A program made the position numbers and the translations under genes. The notes beneath the pieces are model-generated. The model had not been told where the DNA came from. It worked only from the letters and a program-made list of their open reading frames with translations, and made no database searches. Source: an uncultured Treponema sp. (GTDB lineage Bacteria; Spirochaetota; Spirochaetia; Treponematales; Treponemataceae). From it: DNA of 8,789 nucleotides. This document shows positions 1-5,397 of this stretch, one piece after another (positions within the stretch are counted from its first letter, which is position 1; every line of letters starts with the position of its first letter). The stretch covers positions 1-8,789 of the forward strand of contig CALDWC010000111.1 of assembly GCA_937923945.1 (NCBI GenBank), written 5' to 3'.

Positions 1-2
1 TT

Positions 3-242
3 AACGCGGTAACGCTTGAAGTAAAAGACGGTTCTGCTGAAATGCTTCGTGGCGGTGAGCAGGTTGCAGAAGAAATGCGGAAACTCGACGGCTTATCGCG
101 TATTATCACGGACAGTATGAATGAGATGTCCGCGGGAGCTATTCAAATAAACAATGCGGTGCAGGAAGTGAATGAGATTACGCGAAAGAACAAAGAGAGT
201 ATCGACAGTTTAAGCGCGGAGGTCGGGAAGTTTAAGGTATAA
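3..242 (+). CDS. Methyl-accepting chemotaxis protein, C-terminal end (partial)
   Basis: The reading frame is open from the window edge, and only the last 79 residues are visible. They show the helical heptad pattern of the cytoplasmic signalling domain of chemotaxis receptors: a stretch like RIITDSMNEMSAGAIQINNA followed by VQEVNEITRKNKESIDSL and ending in VGKFKV. In the family this is the returning arm of the long antiparallel coiled-coil hairpin that presents the tip to CheA and CheW; part of it can carry methylated Glu/Gln sites. The sensor, membrane and HAMP regions lie outside the window, so the ligand cannot be guessed. The stop codon is only 25 bases before an attC site that has cassette orientation, so the gene either occupies a large cassette or is the chromosomal gene next to the array. 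I am confident of the family and not of the cassette status. Confidence 0.9.
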   Translation, partial: NAVTLEVKDGSAEMLRGGEQVAEEMRKLDGLSRIITDSMNEMSAGAIQINNAVQEVNEITRKNKESIDSLSAEVGKFKV

Positions 243-266
243 GATTACATTATATGGATATGGGAA

Positions 267-329
267 ACCTAACACCCGCTTCAACCTGACATTGCCTTTG
301 CGGCAATGCAGGTTAAGCGGTAGTTATGT
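267..329 (+). other. Integron attC recombination site (complete)
   Basis: The outer boxes are ACCTAAC (267-273, a perfect RYYYAAC) and GTTATGT (323-329, one mismatch to GTTRRRY). Inside them CCGCTTCAACCTG (276-288) pairs with CAGGTTAAGCGG (309-320) except for one unpaired C at about 282, which is the extrahelical G on the bottom strand that integron integrases use to choose strand and orientation. The centre is a short hairpin, CATTGCC (290-296) with GGCAATG (302-308) around a loop TTTGC. This order of core box, inner box, variable hairpin, inner box and core box, plus a single bulge, is diagnostic of attC sites. The site is shorter than Vibrio repeats and similar in size to class 1 integron cassette sites. 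Expected cleavage is between G323 and T324. No integrase gene is visible. Confidence 0.9.
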
Positions 330-370
330 GAACACCGTAATGCGGTGCTAAGAAAGGAAGAAAAAAATAT

Positions 371-802
371 ATGGTTAAGAATTATTTAAAATGTCTGATA
401 ATTATAATTTCTACGCACTTTATTCTTTTATTTCCGTGGATAATTACTACAAAATATGGTTTTGTAATGGCTATGACTAATATTACTTTTTTTGAAACGT
501 TGATAGATATTTTCCTTCCTATTGGAATCATTATCTTTTTATTTATAAAAAAAATGAAAGCAAAATGGTTCTTTGTAGAAATATTTATTTCTATTTTTCT
601 TGGATTACTTGGAAATTCTCTTCATTATTTTAACTGGGGCGTCTCTACAAAAATGTTTTTTCACCCAGATGGAGAAACAAAACTACTCTTTCAGCTTTTC
701 TCAGAAATTAATATTTATTCTTTGTTATTTTTAGGAATACTATTTCAGATAATTCTTTTAATAAAAAATAAAAATAGTAAATCTACAAAAGTAAAAAATT
801 GA
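371..802 (+). CDS. Cassette-encoded four-helix membrane protein, unknown function
   Basis: This 143-residue protein is very hydrophobic. Four likely membrane helices lie at residues 6-25, 42-59, 67-85 and 113-131, with a polar loop around 90-107 (HPDGETK) and a lysine/asparagine-rich C-terminal tail, KNKNSKSTKVKN, which is probably cytoplasmic by the positive-inside rule. I do not recognise a family and see no catalytic motif. The start is supported by an AAAGGAAG ribosome binding site at 353-360, ten bases before the ATG. It is the only gene of an integron cassette and begins 41 bases after the attC core box, as is usual for cassette genes. Small membrane proteins of unknown function are common in cassette arrays; a role in immunity, stress or phage resistance would be a guess. 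The gene itself is well supported and the function is open. Confidence 0.8.
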   Translation: MVKNYLKCLIIIISTHFILLFPWIITTKYGFVMAMTNITFFETLIDIFLPIGIIIFLFIKKMKAKWFFVEIFISIFLGLLGNSLHYFNWGVSTKMFFHPDGETKLLFQLFSEINIYSLLFLGILFQIILLIKNKNSKSTKVKN

Positions 803-876
803 TTTAAGTATTAGTGTGCAATATGACCTTCTGACTTGGACGAAGAAGTGATTATTAAGAAAGTAAAATAAGGAAT

Positions 877-906
877 ATCTTGAAAATCTATTCAAGATGA
901 ATTTTT
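877..906 (+). terminator. Weak hairpin terminator after the cassette gene
   Basis: ATCTTGAA (877-884) pairs perfectly with TTCAAGAT (891-898) around a six-base loop. A run of five T starts four bases after the stem. The stem is AT-rich, so it would be a weak intrinsic terminator. It lies 75 bases after the stop of the cassette gene and just before a forward promoter, a placement that would separate the two transcripts. Confidence 0.45.
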
Positions 907-915
907 AAAATGAAA

Positions 916-944
916 TTGACGCAAATTTACACTTATTCTATAAT
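916..944 (+). promoter_or_regulatory. Strong sigma-70-type promoter in the cassette tail
   Basis: TTGACG (916-921) and TATAAT (939-944) are separated by exactly 17 bases, which is close to the full housekeeping consensus. Transcription would start near 951 and run forward. No gene of normal size begins behind it: the first ATG (963) is followed at once by a stop codon, and the transcript would cross the half attC into the MaoC remnant. It could be a cassette-borne promoter that once drove the next cassette, or it could make a short RNA containing the small hairpin CTATA/TATAG at 969-982. Confidence 0.6.
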
Positions 945-1005
945 AGTGAAAAACAGGTTTGTATGAATCTATAAAAATATAGTAAAACCTTGTTGAGAAG
1001 AAAAA

Positions 1006-1052
1006 CCCCTAACACCGTTTTCAAAGTCGACAAACGGACAAGCCCTTTGCGG
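1006..1052 (+). other. Left half of an attC site, truncated
   Basis: CCCTAAC (1007-1013) followed by ACCGTTTTCAAAGTCGAC repeats the core-box and inner-box layout of the complete attC at 267. AAGCCCTTTGCGG (1040-1052) also matches the centre of that site, which has the same CCTTTGCGG around its loop. The expected returning arm (inner box plus a GTTRRRY core) is absent; instead the sequence turns into the MaoC fragment at about 1052. This is a partial site that marks a rearrangement point. Confidence 0.65.
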
Positions 1053-1053
1053 T

Positions 1054-1266
1054 ATGGAACTGACAAACAATCGCTGGATCAAACCCGTTTATCCCGGCGA
1101 CATTTTACGCGGGCGGCTCACTATCACTGCGAAAAACTTGCGCGCGGATAAAAAAACCGGAACCGTTTCCAATCGGCTTGAAGTAAAAAAACAAAAAGGC
1201 GAATTGGTTTTAACGCTGGAAACGACAGCGCTAATAAAATGCAAAAATGCGTTTGGCACCGTTTAA
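1054..1266 (+). pseudogene. MaoC-type (R)-hydratase, C-terminal fragment
   Basis: The 70 residues contain NRWIKPVYPGDILRGRLTI, then GTVSNRLEVKKQKGELVLTLE and a closing TTALIKCK strand. This matches the C-terminal half of MaoC-like hot-dog dehydratases, whose typical signature is RW-x-PV-x-PGD-x-L followed by a strand with NQKGE-V. Family members are about 140-160 residues and carry their catalytic Asp and His in the N-terminal half, which is missing here, so the product should be inactive on enoyl-CoA substrates. The frame is open upstream to 997, but that part is attC sequence and not protein homology; similarity starts at the Gly-Met around 1051-1056. There is no good ribosome binding site at the ATG. 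It is best read as a remnant joined to a broken attC. Confidence 0.7.
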
Positions 1267-1267
1267 T

Positions 1268-1323
1268 AGTGTTTCCTTACGGAAACGCTGATTAAAGGCT
1301 TGACGCCATTTAACAGCGTTTCC
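1268..1323. repeat. Two mutually exclusive hairpins
   Basis: The block GGAAACGCT at 1281-1289 can pair backwards with AGTGTTTCC at 1268-1276 (nine pairs, one G-T, loop TTAC). It can also pair forwards with AGCGTTTCC at 1315-1323. The forward stem extends inwards, GCTGATTAAA against TTTAACAGC, with one unpaired base. Both folds cannot form at once. The block lies directly after the MaoC fragment stop codon. Confidence 0.7.
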
Positions 1324-1340
1324 TAATTGTTTCTCAATGT
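1281..1340 (+). repeat. Direct repeat, left copy (brackets the ABC operon)
   Basis: Positions 1281-1305 are identical to 4746-4770 (25 bases, starting GGAAACGCTG and ending GGCTTGACG). After a 3-base difference, TTTAACAGC is shared (1309-1317 and 4775-4783). Further on ATTGTTTCTCAATG (1326-1339) corresponds to ATTGTTTCTCATTG (4831-4844). The copies therefore share a scaffold but differ by an insertion of roughly 40 bases in the right copy. They lie in the same orientation on both sides of the transporter genes. Confidence 0.75.
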
Positions 1341-1559
1341 TCAATATAATAAGGTAGAATTCTGGACGTTTAACTTCGCCGCTGAAATAGCGCGGCTCGT
1401 TAAACTGACGAGTTTTGAAAAACTTGGCAGTGTTGTGTTTTTCAAAACATCGCTTATTATACAGCCGTTTCTCGTTTTCTCGAAACGGCGAAAATTCAGC
1501 TCTTTCGTGAACTGAGGTTCACTCATTCGCTGAATTTTAAAGAACATTTGCGAAACAAT
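1326..1559. repeat. Nested four-arm inverted-repeat structure, no credible gene
   Basis: A long-range stem closes the block: ATTGTTTC (1326-1333) with GAAACAAT (1552-1559), continued after a small internal loop by AATGTTC (1336-1342) with GAACATT (1542-1548). Four perfect hairpins sit inside it one after another. They are GTTTAAC/GTTAAAC (1368-1374, 1399-1405; with an inner GC-rich stem), GTTTTGAAAAAC/GTTTTTCAAAAC (1412-1423, 1437-1448), GCCGTTTC/GAAACGGC (1464-1471, 1482-1489) and AAAATTCAGC/GCTGAATTTT (1491-1500, 1529-1538). The last encloses GTGAAC/GTTCAC (1507-1512, 1517-1522). Open frames exist on both strands but have no ribosome binding site and only follow from the repeats. It could be a mobile palindromic repeat, a structured RNA, or a decayed element. 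Confidence 0.7.
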
Positions 1560-1573
1560 AGATTTTAAAGGTG

Positions 1574-1647
1574 GACACTGAAAAGTAGTCTCTAAAAACA
1601 TCAGTTTTTAGAGATGCCCTCAATTCTCGATTGAATTAATCAGTGTC
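1574..1647. terminator. Branched hairpin between repeat block and ABC operon; possible terminator
   Basis: GACACTGA (1574-1581) pairs with TCAGTGTC (1640-1647). Inside are an 11-bp hairpin, TCTCTAAAAAC with GTTTTTAGAGA (1589-1599, 1604-1614, loop ATCA), and a 5-bp hairpin TCAAT/ATTGA (1620-1624, 1630-1634). It begins 11 bases past the stop codon of the minus-strand ABC gene, so it is the natural place for transcription of that operon to end. There is no clean T-run on the minus strand after the stem, so termination would be inefficient or factor-dependent. Its outer-stem and branch design resembles the neighbouring four-arm block. Confidence 0.45.
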
Positions 1648-1658
1648 TCCTTACGCTT

Positions 1659-3572
1659 TTACCTGTTGCTGTGTTGCGCTGCAAAGCATTCCGCAAGTTC
1701 TTTATATAAGCCTTTTTGTTTGAGCAAATATTCATGGGTGCCCTGTTGCGATATTTTACCATTTTGTAAAACGATGCAATTTTTCGAAAGTGCTTTAATA
1801 ACATTAAATTTATGTGAAACAACAAAAACGGTTTTATCCTTGAGTTCAGACTTTAAGAGCTTCAGACATTCATCTTCGGTCTTGGCATCAAGAGCAGTAA
1901 ACGGCTCATCGATCAAATAAACGACAGCTTTCTCTTTTGTTAAAAACCTCGCCATCGCAATTCGCTCACGTTCACCACCTGAAACATTAGTACCGTTATC
2001 ACCGAGTTCGCGTCCTTTTAAATGACTAATCCCCAGTGCTTGTATCAGGTATTCAACACGCTCTGAACTTACAAAGCTTTTGTCTATTAAAATATGAGCT
2101 AAAAGATCAGCGCTTATAGTGCTTTCGAGAATTTTATTTAAAAACCGAATTTCTTTTTCCGAAGGCTTTTCGAAAATATCAAAGACTTCACAAAGTTTCG
2201 GTGAAATTTTTTTATTATATAAAATATCTGCAAATTCAGCTTTATAAGTTTCGAAAAACTTTGCAATTTCATCAGCGCTCATCATTTTTCGTCCTAAGCA
2301 AATATTTTCATATAAGTCAGCCGGAAAAATAGTTGGCGTTTGCTCATACACACAAATTAAATGATGTACTATTTGCGGTGGCGTACGAGAAACTTCTAAA
2401 CCTGCAAGCTCAATAGTACCTGAATTTGGTTTTAGTTCTCCAAGTAATAGTTTTATAATTGTACTTTTGCCTTCACCTGAAAGCCCAATCATTGAAAGGC
2501 TTTCTCCTTTTGAAATTGTAAAAGAAATGTTTTTGTAATCCATTTGTTCCTCCCTGTCGTGAGCACTTTGTTCTGCAAATGAAAAGTTTACGTTTTTAAT
2601 TTTTATATCCGTATCGGAAGTAAAAGTTATGTTTGAGTATTTTTCCAATTCTTGCTCGTAGTCAGTATTAATATTTTGATATAAATCTTTCGAATATTCG
2701 GCATCGAGTAAAAGCATTCTATATGAATTAAAATAGCTTATAGGGAGTATAATCAAGTTAAAGTATGCAAGAGTTACCACAATTTGTGCGACATTTGTTC
2801 TGTTATTTATAAGATCAAAACAGAGTATCGAAATTAATAAAATAAAACTCAGTGTTGAAATGAGCTCGGTTAATCCGTTTTTCATCTCCTTAGCAATTAA
2901 AAACTTTTTACTCAAAGCATAGTTTTCTTTTTGAAAATCATCAAAATTTTTTAAGTATATTTTAGAGTTTCCAAACCTTGAAATTGTTTGAGCGTTTTTA
3001 ATATAGGTAATAAATTCAGGATCTTTTTCGTATGCAAGGTCAGAAATTTTTTCAGCCATTTTGTTTAGTCTTTTGTTAAAGTACTTTTCCAAAGTGAAGT
3101 ACAAAAGCAAAGCAAAAGGAAATATAATAAAAAGCGATAATGTCCATCGAACGGTTATGACTATTGCGATAACTGCCATAACGCCGTAAAAAATAAAAAA
3201 CAAAAAATCCGGTGACACCAGTGCAGATATTTCACTTGGACCGCGTTCTAAAAATTCCGTGTAAAAGTTAGCTCCATTTTGCTTTATGTGTTTTTGACAA
3301 AAAGAACTTACTTTGCGTATCGTGTTACTTGAGATTTCAGCTACAATCGAACTTTGTTTTTTTACCATGCATGTATTTAATATAAAATATAATAAAGCAT
3401 TAAAAACGATGAGCAAAACAGTGAGCCACAATAAAGACAGATCAGAGTTACGTATCGTTACTACTTTTAACATCTTGCCTTCAAGTAACGGAATAAGGAT
3501 TTCTACAACTGCAATGAAAGCAACAGTGCAAAAATTTACCACATCTAAAAACGATCGGCTCTTTTTAGTCAT
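1659..3572 (-). CDS. ABC exporter, membrane domain fused to ATPase
   Basis: This 637-residue half-transporter has about six membrane helices (roughly 11-30, 47-66, 122-140, 143-160, 238-256, 262-283) followed by a nucleotide-binding domain. Walker A is GLSGEGKST (363-371), the Q-loop Gln is 411, the signature is VSGGE (530-534), Walker B is VVYLIDE (550-556), the D-loop is TALD (559-562), and the H-loop His is 587. All ATP-hydrolysis residues are present. The stretch between Q-loop and signature is about 119 residues, roughly twice the usual length, so the helical subdomain carries an insertion. The start chosen is the ATG at 3572, with GGAGG nine bases upstream; it overlaps the preceding gene by eight bases, which implies translational coupling. 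The membrane domain is paralogous to that of its partner (TISRFGN here, TITRFGN there). The substrate is unknown; exporters of peptides, drugs or lipids share this architecture. Confidence 0.9.
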   Translation of the reverse strand: MTKKSRSFLDVVNFCTVAFIAVVEILIPLLEGKMLKVVTIRNSDLSLLWLTVLLIVFNALLYFILNTCMVKKQSSIVAEISSNTIRKVSSFCQKHIKQNGANFYTEFLERGPSEISALVSPDFLFFIFYGVMAVIAIVITVRWTLSLFIIFPFALLLYFTLEKYFNKRLNKMAEKISDLAYEKDPEFITYIKNAQTISRFGNSKIYLKNFDDFQKENYALSKKFLIAKEMKNGLTELISTLSFILLISILCFDLINNRTNVAQIVVTLAYFNLIILPISYFNSYRMLLLDAEYSKDLYQNINTDYEQELEKYSNITFTSDTDIKIKNVNFSFAEQSAHDREEQMDYKNISFTISKGESLSMIGLSGEGKSTIIKLLLGELKPNSGTIELAGLEVSRTPPQIVHHLICVYEQTPTIFPADLYENICLGRKMMSADEIAKFFETYKAEFADILYNKKISPKLCEVFDIFEKPSEKEIRFLNKILESTISADLLAHILIDKSFVSSERVEYLIQALGISHLKGRELGDNGTNVSGGERERIAMARFLTKEKAVVYLIDEPFTALDAKTEDECLKLLKSELKDKTVFVVSHKFNVIKALSKNCIVLQNGKISQQGTHEYLLKQKGLYKELAECFAAQHSNR

Positions 3573-4632
3573 TTTCACATTCCTCCTCATCGGTTTCCTC
3601 ATACGAAAAACAAACATTTTCCAGTTTAAGCGGAAGTGTATCATCAAGTATAGCGAGCGCGTTTTTTGAATCGTTCAATGTGACTTTACAAAGGCTTTGT
3701 TTATACTCTTCATAGTTAATTTCACTTTCGGCAATCCAAGCCTTTATTTTCAAAAAATATTGAATCTTTGAAAGAGGTTGAAGGAGAAGCGGTATATACG
3801 CTAAAATTAAAACAAGAGAGCCTACGGGTATGGTTTTTTCGGCAATACCGGTCATTGAAAGTAAAACAAAACTGACAAATGAAATCGCTTTTAAAATATC
3901 TAATACCACTTTTTGCATTTGTGAAAAACTTGCTGCCCTTTCGTGTAAACGTTTTAACTCTAAGAGATTTTTATCAAACGTATTATAAAAAGACTTTGGA
4001 TTTCCAAATCGCGTTATCGTTCCGGCATTTGAAAAAATCATATGTGCATGTTCATACAACAGCGGCTCTTTTTCACGAATCTTTTTTATAGCGCCTGCAT
4101 ACATTTTTTGTGAAAGCAAAACAAAAGAAATATAGACAAAAACAATAACGAGGCTTAAATAAAAAAATCCTAAAGAAAATTCTGATAAAAGGAACAAAGC
4201 GGTAATAGCCTGCAAAGCGGAAAGAGAAATATTTAAAATTGCCGGATAGGCTATAAACGAAATGTCATTGGAAATATTTCCAAAAGCATAATACAAGCCG
4301 GAGTCGCCTGCCATTGATAAAAATTTTTCAGAAACGTATTGCACACTTTGCATAAGTGAATATTTAATTTTGTTTTGAAACTTTACCATGAGAATCGGGG
4401 TTACAATTGATGTAGTAGAAACCAAGAAAATCGCAACTAATGAAAGCAACATAACAAATACAATTTGAAAAAATGAAATTGATTGCGCTTCAACCGAGTT
4501 GATTAAATTGCTTTGCAACAGAGGGATAATAATCGAAAAAGCCACACTCGCAACGCATAACAAAAAAACCAAAACAAGAAGTCCTTTGTTTTCGTAATGA
4601 ATATACTCACGCAATCTTTTTTTGTATGTCAT
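3565..4632 (-). CDS. ABC exporter membrane subunit lacking its ATPase domain
   Basis: This 355-residue protein is the membrane half of an ABC exporter, with helices near 17-39, 54-78, 132-150, 153-173, 247-264 and 270-287. The intracellular-loop motif TITRFGN (205-211) is shared with the partner protein. At 335-344 it enters the start of a nucleotide-binding domain, LKLENVCFSY, including the A-loop Tyr344. It then ends after an acidic tail (EETDEEECEND), with no Walker A, signature or Walker B. The next gene begins in that tail, so no frameshifted ATPase domain is hidden there. The start is the ATG at 4632 with a GAGG site six bases upstream; a TTG at 4644 is in frame but overlaps that site. 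The likely assembly is a heterodimer with the downstream protein, giving two membrane domains and one ATPase. A degenerate gene is the alternative, though the membrane part looks intact. Confidence 0.85.
   Translation of the reverse strand: MTYKKRLREYIHYENKGLLVLVFLLCVASVAFSIIIPLLQSNLINSVEAQSISFFQIVFVMLLSLVAIFLVSTTSIVTPILMVKFQNKIKYSLMQSVQYVSEKFLSMAGDSGLYYAFGNISNDISFIAYPAILNISLSALQAITALFLLSEFSLGFFYLSLVIVFVYISFVLLSQKMYAGAIKKIREKEPLLYEHAHMIFSNAGTITRFGNPKSFYNTFDKNLLELKRLHERAASFSQMQKVVLDILKAISFVSFVLLSMTGIAEKTIPVGSLVLILAYIPLLLQPLSKIQYFLKIKAWIAESEINYEEYKQSLCKVTLNDSKNALAILDDTLPLKLENVCFSYEETDEEECEND
3582..3586 (-). promoter_or_regulatory. Ribosome binding site embedded in the upstream gene's tail
   Basis: On the minus strand GAGGAGGAATGTGAAA precedes the ATG of the ATPase gene, with nine bases between GGAGG and ATG. 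The same bases encode the Glu-Glu-Glu-Cys-Glu tail of the upstream membrane protein, whose stop codon falls inside the first codons of the downstream gene. This fixes the downstream start at 3572 and not at the longer open frame reaching 3647. Confidence 0.8.
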
Positions 4633-4686
4633 AAAAATCCTCAAAATAATATTTTGTAAACGCTCTTTTTAAATTTCATTTGCGGA

Positions 4687-4715
4687 AGTGTACAACAAAA
4701 ACAAAAAAATGTCAA
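4687..4715 (-). promoter_or_regulatory. Promoter of the ABC transporter operon
   Basis: On the minus strand TTGACA (4715-4710) and TACACT (4692-4687) are separated by 17 bases. The -35 box is a perfect consensus and the spacer is nearly all T. Transcription would start close to 4680 and leave a leader of about 48 bases before the ATG at 4632. No operator palindrome is obvious. The promoter lies just inside the right-hand direct repeat, so the operon carries its own expression signal as a self-contained module. Confidence 0.7.
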
Positions 4716-4745
4716 AAGAGCAAATTCACAAAAAAAAGCTTAGTA

Positions 4746-4844
4746 GGAAACGCTGATTAAAGGCTTGACGGTCGTTTAACAGCAAACTTTGCTTCGCAAA
4801 GTTTTTTTGCAAAAGCAAAGTATCTCCTTTATTGTTTCTCATTG
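4746..4844 (+). repeat. Direct repeat, right copy, with inserted hairpins
   Basis: It shares the 25-base block with 1281-1305, then TTTAACAGC, and at its far end ATTGTTTCTCATTG (4831-4844). Between these lies extra sequence containing a perfect hairpin, AAACTTTGC (4784-4792) with GCAAAGTTT (4796-4804, loop TTC). A further GCAAAGT (4815-4821) could compete for the same left arm. Homology to the left copy stops where the DUF262 fragment begins, so this repeat sits exactly on a gene breakpoint. Confidence 0.7.
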
Positions 4845-5397
4845 GGATAAGGCAAGAGATGAAATTGATAAGCTGTTTTCAGAGATAAATAAGAAGGGCG
4901 AAGGATTCAAGTTTTCTAATAACTTTATTATGCGAACTTGTTTGTATCTTTTGGATATGTCTGTAGCGTTAAAAGTTGAAACATTTAAAAAAGACAGTGT
5001 ATTAAAAATAAAAGAAAACTGGGATGCAATCCGAAAAGCTATCAAGGATACAGTTGATTTGTTAAATGAATTCGGATTTAATTCAGAAAACATGATTTCT
5101 TATGTGGCTGTTTCTCCTATTGTTTACTACAGATACAAGGGCGGTAATTTTGATTCAAGCAGCAAAGCGGAATTAAGAAAATATATTGTAATCGCACAGG
5201 TTAGACAGATTTTTGGTACTGCATCAAATTCTGCATTAACGAGCATCCGAGAAGCATTGAAAGCAGCTCCTGCTAATTCATTCAGTATGGCAAACCTTAA
5301 TGCTGTTAGATTTACAGGTGACAGATCTCTTTTTGAAGAGTTCATGGAGAAACGCCAGGAACTGATGAGCAAGGCATTAAAGGACATTCTTCGATAG
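4837..5397 (+). pseudogene. DUF262 (GmrSD-like) protein, 5'-truncated remnant
   Basis: About 186 residues resemble the middle and C-terminal part of DUF262-family proteins. The stretch FKFSNNFIMRTCLYLLD, then ALKVETFKKDSVLKIKENW, IRKAIKDTVDLLNEFGFN and a VSPIVYYRYKG strand follow the family order. Complete proteins are several hundred residues and start with a DGQQR-type nucleotide-binding region, which is absent. The family includes the type IV restriction enzyme GmrSD and several other phage-defence proteins. The frame is open upstream to a TTG at 4789, but those residues come from the hairpin repeat, and no ribosome binding site supports any start. The ending, MEKRQELMSKALKDILR, follows soon after the conserved part and no His-containing endonuclease motif is seen, so the 3' part may also have lost sequence. 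It is probably a dead remnant; confidence in the family is moderate. Confidence 0.6.

Larger units (their letters stand above)
324..1052 (+). mobile_element. Integron gene cassette with damaged 3' attC
   Basis: The unit begins at the cleavage point of the complete attC at 267-329 and ends in the left half of a second attC (1006-1052). It contains one forward gene (371-802) and about 200 bases of non-coding tail, the usual one-gene layout of a cassette. A 5-bp hairpin (CACCG 333-337 with CGGTG 343-347) lies between the attC and the ribosome binding site. The coding part is clearly more AT-rich than the chemotaxis gene before it and the MaoC fragment after it, which fits an acquired origin. Because the right half of its attC is missing, this cassette should no longer excise by integrase action from that side. 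Confidence 0.75.

Noticed and set aside
243..370. tRNA or riboswitch suggested by several stems after the chemotaxis gene
   Set aside because: The stems are fully explained by the attC fold plus one short hairpin, and there is no cloverleaf.
1327..1601. Small open frames on both strands across the hairpin block (62 aa forward, 86 aa reverse)
   Set aside because: Neither has a ribosome binding site or recognisable domain, they overlap on opposite strands, and the inverted repeats alone explain the matching open frames.
3573..3647. Extended N-terminus for the ABC ATPase gene, starting at 3647
   Set aside because: The extra 25 residues overlap the upstream gene deeply and look unlike an exporter N-terminus, while the ATG at 3572 has a well-placed GGAGG.
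4789..4836. N-terminal extension of the DUF262 remnant from a TTG at 4789
   Set aside because: These codons are the hairpin repeat read as protein; there is no ribosome binding site and no family similarity.
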